Source: Propionibacteriaceae bacterium
GTDB lineage: Bacteria; Actinomycetota; Actinomycetes; Propionibacteriales; Propionibacteriaceae
Assembly (NCBI GenBank): GCA_009780915.1
Contig: WQZD01000004.1
Location: 62,001 to 126,000, forward strand
Reading direction: 5' to 3'
DNA length: 64,000 nt
The notes below the pieces were generated by a model. It saw only the letters and a program-made list of their open reading frames with translations. It did no database searches and had not been told where the DNA came from. Positions within the stretch are counted from its first letter, which is position 1; each line of letters starts with the position of its first letter. Below are positions 60,382 through 64,000 of the stretch, one piece after another. The position numbers were made by a program, and so were the translations under genes.

Positions 60382-60767
60382 GTGTGTCTGAGGATTCTTT
60401 GTTGGCTGCTCGTGATCGTGTGTTGCATTCGACGTTGTTTCAGCGTGATTGGCATCGGATGTTTGCTGATCATGTGGCGGATATCGTGAGACCGGATGGT
60501 CACCATCATGGGTTGTATGTTCCTGGTGTGTTGTCTGTGTTGGTGGAGGGGCATGCGAGGGAGGCGTCGAAGTTGGTGCACAGGTTCGAGCCGGAGATTG
60601 AGCTGTCGTATGACAATGCCCGTTCTCGTGTGGTTGACCTGATGGCTGTGTGCTTGTTGGCGTTGTCGTGGCTGGCCGCGACGGACAGTGAGACTGAGGA
60701 TGTTCCTCCTGTTGAAAATCCTAACCCAATTAATGATCCCGATATCCGTCGGATGTACGGGTTCTGA
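60378..60767 (+). CDS. Phage hypothetical protein
   Basis: A 129-residue acidic protein without recognisable motifs. The body is helical with a conserved-looking LVEGHAREASKLVHRFEPEIELSYDNARSR-type stretch (shown here only in outline), a short hydrophobic segment MAVCLLALSWLA near 90-101 and an acidic, Pro-rich tail. ATG 60378 overlaps the preceding stop. Function unknown. Confidence 0.55.
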   Translation: MSVSEDSLLAARDRVLHSTLFQRDWHRMFADHVADIVRPDGHHHGLYVPGVLSVLVEGHAREASKLVHRFEPEIELSYDNARSRVVDLMAVCLLALSWLAATDSETEDVPPVENPNPINDPDIRRMYGF

Positions 60768-60776
60768 AACGAAAGT

Positions 60777-60805
60777 GACCCCCAGCAATTCCAGTGCTGA
60801 GGGTC
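60777..60805 (+). terminator. Candidate terminator after the first early genes
   Basis: GACCCCCAGCA / TGCTGAGGGTC, 11-bp stem with one mismatch and a 7-base loop. It is followed by an AT-rich stretch rather than a U-run. Marks the switch to the AT-rich antirepressor gene. Confidence 0.5.
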
Positions 60806-60835
60806 TAGACAAATCAAATTAGAAAGATTCTTAAT

Positions 60836-61558
60836 ATGTCTTCATATATTGTACCGCAAGTATTCGACTACCATGGAAGTAAAATTCACGTTGCCGTTGA
60901 TGCGAATCATAAACCATGGCTAGTACTGGATGCATTGAAGCCAGTCTTGGGATATGGCGAGTTTCCTCCACTGTTGCAAGGAATTGTGAATAGGTCTAAA
61001 ACGAGTATCACAATTAAATCGCAAACAGGGTCGCACCAATTCGATTGCGTAAGCACTATTGTATTCATTCGATTGTGCAACCTCCTTAATAAGAACGATG
61101 AGCGACTAGCAGAGCACGTTCTAGAAGTTATCATTCCTGCTGCCGTTGCCACTGATATGCATAGGGTTTTCGCCGATGGGATTCAAGACAGCATCGATGC
61201 CACTGAACAGCAAATCGTAGATTATCCAACCTATGACCCAACAGAGCTGATCAATGTTGATAAATTGGCGAAGATTCTCGCAGTATTTGGACATCAAATT
61301 GGCGAATGGGACCTGTTCAAGCATCTCCGCAAACATAACTATTTATGTGATGGCATGAATAATTGGAATAAGCCATGTGAAGGAACTGACGAGTTGTTCG
61401 CCATTTCAAATCTTCGTGGGCGGCTTGACCGCGATACAGGAAAGAAGAAATTCACACCAGTTATCAAAGCGCATGGAGTTCTGCATTTTATTGAGTTGTT
61501 CTGCAATCAGTCAGTTTCAATTGAAGATGTTGTTGAGCGCATGCGGGGTAACTGGTGA
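60836..61558 (+). CDS. Phage antirepressor (KilA-type)
   Basis: A 240-residue protein. The N-terminal part resembles phage antirepressor/BRO-N domains (SSYIVPQVFDYHGSKIHV at the start, WLVLDALKPVLGYG), followed by a helical linker and a KilAC-like DNA-binding C-terminus (KLAKILAVFGHQIGEWDLFKHLRK and TPVIKAHGVLHFIELF). Antirepressors relieve lysogenic repression. The gene is clearly more AT-rich than its neighbours and uses A/T-ending codons, which suggests a separate origin. Its stop overlaps the next start (TGATG). Confidence 0.72.
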   Translation: MSSYIVPQVFDYHGSKIHVAVDANHKPWLVLDALKPVLGYGEFPPLLQGIVNRSKTSITIKSQTGSHQFDCVSTIVFIRLCNLLNKNDERLAEHVLEVIIPAAVATDMHRVFADGIQDSIDATEQQIVDYPTYDPTELINVDKLAKILAVFGHQIGEWDLFKHLRKHNYLCDGMNNWNKPCEGTDELFAISNLRGRLDRDTGKKKFTPVIKAHGVLHFIELFCNQSVSIEDVVERMRGNW

Positions 61559-61776
61559 TGAGTCGTGTCATGTGGTCGTGTGTGGCGCTTGCGCTTGTGT
61601 TTGTCGTGGGCGGGAATGTGCTTGGCGTTCTGGGCGCGGTGAAGGGCATCACTGGGTTTGTCGTCACTGGCATGGTGGCGAATCTTGCCGCTGGGTGCTG
61701 TGTGTTGGTGGGTGGCGCGGTGGCGTTCGTGATGGCGTCTGTGGTGTTGGCGGATGTGTCGGAGCGTGTGCGGTGA
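61558..61776 (+). CDS. Small two-helix membrane protein
   Basis: A 72-residue, strongly hydrophobic protein with helices at about 4-27 and 36-66. No motif recognised. It sits between antirepressor and exonuclease genes and overlaps both neighbours (TGATG before, GTGA after). Superinfection exclusion is a possible role, but only by analogy with other small phage membrane proteins. Confidence 0.6.
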   Translation: MSRVMWSCVALALVFVVGGNVLGVLGAVKGITGFVVTGMVANLAAGCCVLVGGAVAFVMASVVLADVSERVR

Positions 61777-61898
61777 GTGTGCGTGGTAGGAGGGCGTATC
61801 CGTTGGTGGTGCGGTGGTGGCACAGGTTGGTGTCGCCTGAGGTTGCGTGTGTGCCGAAGCATAACAGGTTGCGGAGGGTGGTGACTCGTCGTGGCTGA
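61773..61898 (+). CDS. Very small basic protein
   Basis: A 41-residue protein, rich in Arg and Val (VRGRRAYPLVVRWWHRLVSPEV...). GTG 61773 overlaps the preceding stop and its stop lies 8 bases into the nuclease gene, which supports translation. Nucleic-acid binding is plausible from charge only. Confidence 0.5.
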   Translation: MSVRGRRAYPLVVRWWHRLVSPEVACVPKHNRLRRVVTRRG

Positions 61899-62889
61899 GG
61901 CTGTGTTGCGCACTGTGAATGGTGTGGTGTTGCCTGCGTCCAGTGGGTTCGCGTTGGGGTTCGATGAGGAGACGTATCACACGGGGACGATCGTTGAGGA
62001 CATGGAGACTGGTTTCGTTGTGGGGTCGTTGTCGACTTCTGGGGCGAAGCATTTGTTGGAGCCTGAGTCTCCGGCGCATTTCCGTGCTGAGTTGGAGAAG
62101 GAGTGGGCGGAGAATCGTGCGTTCGATCTGGGGCATGCGGCGCATTTGAATGTGTTGGGTGTGGGTGCACCTGTGCGTGTGGTTCCTACTCAGGGGTGGA
62201 TGACCTTGACGGGGAAACCGGCTGAGCGTGATGGGTGGGTGACGAAGGAGGCGAAGGACGCTGTCGCGGCTGTGCGTGCTGAGGGGTTGACTCCGATCAC
62301 ACCGCAGGAGGCGCGTGACATTGAGCGGATGACGGAGGCGATTCTGGCGAACACGGAGGCCGCCGAGTTGTTGACCGAGTCTGGTCATTCTGAGGTGTCG
62401 ATGTGGGCGCGTGACCCTGTGGTGGGGGTGTGGTTGCGTGGCCGTGCGGATAGGTGGAACACCGAACGGAACGTGTTGGTGGATTATAAGACGACGGGGA
62501 AGTTGGCGTCGCCGAGTGTGGTTCGGAAGACGATCTGGGATTTCCATTACGAGTTGCAGCACGAGTGGTATTTGTTTCTGGCTGAGGCTGTGGGCATGCG
62601 TGTGGAGGATTTCCTGTTCATTTTCCAGGAGAAGAATCCCCCGTACGCGGTGTCGGTGGTCCGGTTGGACGAGGAGTACCGGCGTATCGGTCGGACGGAG
62701 ATGCGTCACGTGATCGACACGTACGCGGCGTGTATGGAGTCTGGTGTGTGGCCAGCGTACGAGCAGCAGGGCATAGTGACGGTTAGTCCACCGTCGTATG
62801 CGATGCGTGACGTGTTTCCGAGTGTGGCACCTGGTGTGGTGTCCCCAGAGTTCGAGGCGGAACTGGCCATGTGGGCCGGTTCCCACTAA
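61891..62889 (+). CDS. PD-(D/E)XK exonuclease, RecE/exonuclease VIII-like
   Basis: A 332-residue protein with the nuclease core: FDLGHAAH (the G-x3-H motif), a conserved Glu region, GRADRW and VDYKTTGK, then QHEWYLFLAEA, matching the order H-D-DxK-QxxxY of RecB/RecE-type nucleases. With RecT next to it, it would resect DNA ends 5'-3' to load the annealing protein during phage recombination. GTG 61891 overlaps the small gene before it. Confidence 0.85.
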   Translation: MAEAVLRTVNGVVLPASSGFALGFDEETYHTGTIVEDMETGFVVGSLSTSGAKHLLEPESPAHFRAELEKEWAENRAFDLGHAAHLNVLGVGAPVRVVPTQGWMTLTGKPAERDGWVTKEAKDAVAAVRAEGLTPITPQEARDIERMTEAILANTEAAELLTESGHSEVSMWARDPVVGVWLRGRADRWNTERNVLVDYKTTGKLASPSVVRKTIWDFHYELQHEWYLFLAEAVGMRVEDFLFIFQEKNPPYAVSVVRLDEEYRRIGRTEMRHVIDTYAACMESGVWPAYEQQGIVTVSPPSYAMRDVFPSVAPGVVSPEFEAELAMWAGSH

Positions 62890-62919
62890 CCAACAATCAA
62901 GAAAGAGAGTGTGTTTCCT

Positions 62920-64000
62920 ATGGGAACGGATGTGGAGAAGAAGACGTTCACGCCGGAGTCGTTCATCATGGCGTATGGCGAGTCGATCACGAGCGTGTTG
63001 CCGAGCCATGTGACGCCGAAGCAGTGGTTGGCTGTGGCGTTGGACGCTGTGAAGAAAGACCCGAACGTGTACCAGGCCGCGTTGAACGACATGCGGGCGT
63101 TCACGGTGGCGTTGCGTGGCGCGGCGAGGATGGGGTTGGAGCCTGGGACGGAGCAGTTCTACCTGGTGCCGTTCTCCCCGACGAAGGGTGCCCCGAGGAT
63201 CATTCAGGGCATCGCCGGGTATCAGGGTTTGGTGGAGCTCATGTACAGGGCTGGCGCGGTGAAGACCGTGAAGGCCGAGGTCGTGTACGCCAATGACGTG
63301 TTCGAGTACACGCCGTCTGATGATGTGCCACGTCACACGGTGGAGTGGTTCCAGCCTCGTGGGGAGGTGGTGGGCGCGTACGCGTACGCGGTCATGGACG
63401 GTGGCGCTGTGTCGAAGGTCGTGATGGTCGGGCCACGGGAGATCGAGTCCGCGAGGTCACGGTCGGCGTCCGCCAGGTCGTCGTATTCGCCGTGGGCGAA
63501 GGACTACGCGTCGATGGTGTTGAAGACCGCTGTTCGCCAGTTGGCGAAGTGGGTGCCGACTTCGGCGGAGTATCGCAGGGCTGGGTTGCGTGCGGCGCAA
63601 GACGTGTGGGACGAACGGTTGGCGAACGCCGCCGACCGTGCCGATTTGGACGCCGTCGCCGAGGTGTTCCCCGGTTGTGTGGTGGACCCGTTGACTGGGG
63701 AGATCGAGTTCGATGTGGTGGACGGTGAGATCGTGAATGACGCGCCGCCGGTTGGTCCTTCTGGTGGGCGCACTGTGGGGGGTGGTGTGCCTGGTGGAGT
63801 AGCGACACAGGCACCACCCACACAGGCTGTGCGTGGGTTGGCCACGGAGCAGCAGGTCAGGCAGATCACCGCGTTGGGCGACCGGTTGGGCATGGACGAC
63901 GCGGCGTTGGTGCGGTTCAGTGTCGCGGTGGTGCGGACCACGATCAAGGACATCACCCAGTTGGGGAAGACGGAGGCCGCCCGTGTGATCGCGGCCCTGG
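62920..64000 (+). CDS. recT: RecT-family single-strand annealing protein (cut by window edge)
   Basis: At least 360 codons from ATG 62920, open at the window edge. RecT-family features are ALRGAARMGLEPGTEQFYLVPF, IQGIAGYQGLVELMYRAG, YAYAVMDGG and SPWAKDYASMVLKTAVRQLAKW. It pairs single strands produced by the RecE-like nuclease. The C-terminal part after about residue 250 is a long extension with an acidic stretch and a Gly/Pro-rich linker, more than the usual RecT length. The start has AAGAAAGAGA upstream. Confidence 0.88.
   Translation, partial: MGTDVEKKTFTPESFIMAYGESITSVLPSHVTPKQWLAVALDAVKKDPNVYQAALNDMRAFTVALRGAARMGLEPGTEQFYLVPFSPTKGAPRIIQGIAGYQGLVELMYRAGAVKTVKAEVVYANDVFEYTPSDDVPRHTVEWFQPRGEVVGAYAYAVMDGGAVSKVVMVGPREIESARSRSASARSSYSPWAKDYASMVLKTAVRQLAKWVPTSAEYRRAGLRAAQDVWDERLANAADRADLDAVAEVFPGCVVDPLTGEIEFDVVDGEIVNDAPPVGPSGGRTVGGGVPGGVATQAPPTQAVRGLATEQQVRQITALGDRLGMDDAALVRFSVAVVRTTIKDITQLGKTEAARVIAAL

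Larger units (their letters stand above)
58650..64000. mobile_element. Left part of an integrated prophage or integrative element (right end outside window)
   Basis: It begins at the tRNA fragment and carries paired helix-turn-helix regulators, short early genes, an antirepressor, a RecE-like nuclease and RecT, a typical temperate-phage early region. Codon use differs from the host, with many GTG and TTG codons and lower GC. No integrase is seen, so it should lie at the other end next to the rebuilt tRNA. The first 585 bp hold no credible gene. Confidence 0.85.

Noticed and set aside
61507-63336. A 609-codon minus-strand frame across the phage nuclease and recT
   Set aside because: Composition is mostly H, R, T and P with no motif; the plus-strand genes have clear families.

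Overview
The window is 64 kb of GC-rich chromosomal DNA from an actinobacterium (Actinomycetota). Supporting signs are the AdnAB and PknG families, a PknG/GlnX-like operon, a principal and a group 2 sigma factor back to back, the order rarA - small membrane protein - alaS - ruvX - mltG - aroE - aroC, and actinobacterial-type LexA operator sequences. A fused shikimate kinase/3-dehydroquinate synthase, together with the efp-nusB-carAB-pyrF order, resembles Bifidobacteriales. The extra recombination machinery and the B12-dependent ribonucleotide reductase are not typical of Bifidobacterium, so I place it no more precisely than Bifidobacteriales-like or a neighbouring order.

Layout: (1) 1-6,095, minus strand: a tightly coupled operon of a TelA-family protein, an unknown protein, a CbbX-type AAA+ ATPase, a GlnX-like four-helix membrane protein, a coiled-coil protein and a PknG-like kinase cut by the window edge. 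(2) 6,246-24,303: a DNA-end-processing island with AdnA-AdnB, NudC, RecC-RecB-RecD on the opposite strand, a compact UvrD-like helicase, and lexA with an SOS box and a divergent small membrane protein. (3) 24,317-32,845: a proline-rich RDD protein, nrdR-nrdJ behind two NrdR boxes, a GtrA-like protein, a PfkB-like kinase, a YbjN-like protein and a universal stress protein. (4) 32,875-41,185: the two sigma factors around a shared control region, a DUF6882-like protein, a type II topoisomerase B subunit, a GH1 glucosidase and RarA. (5) 41,271-57,515: one long housekeeping block, alaS to pyrF, covering alanyl-tRNA synthesis, peptidoglycan strand termination, the shikimate pathway, EF-P, NusB and pyrimidine synthesis. 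Many of its genes overlap by 4 or 8 bases.

(6) From about 58,603 to the right edge is the end of an integrated prophage or similar element. Its boundary is a 47-base fragment of the 3' half of a tRNA gene with anticodon CAU, lacking the 5' half. Next come about 585 bp without a credible gene but rich in long inverted repeats, then a minimal divergent pair of helix-turn-helix regulators, small early genes, an AT-rich antirepressor, two tiny unknown proteins, a RecE-like PD-(D/E)XK nuclease and a RecT annealing protein that runs off the window.

The parts I consider least explained are the TelA/AAA+/GlnX-like/PknG operon, the adjacent AdnAB and RecBCD loci (with an AdnA whose ATPase motifs look degenerate), and the structured non-coding tract inside the prophage boundary.
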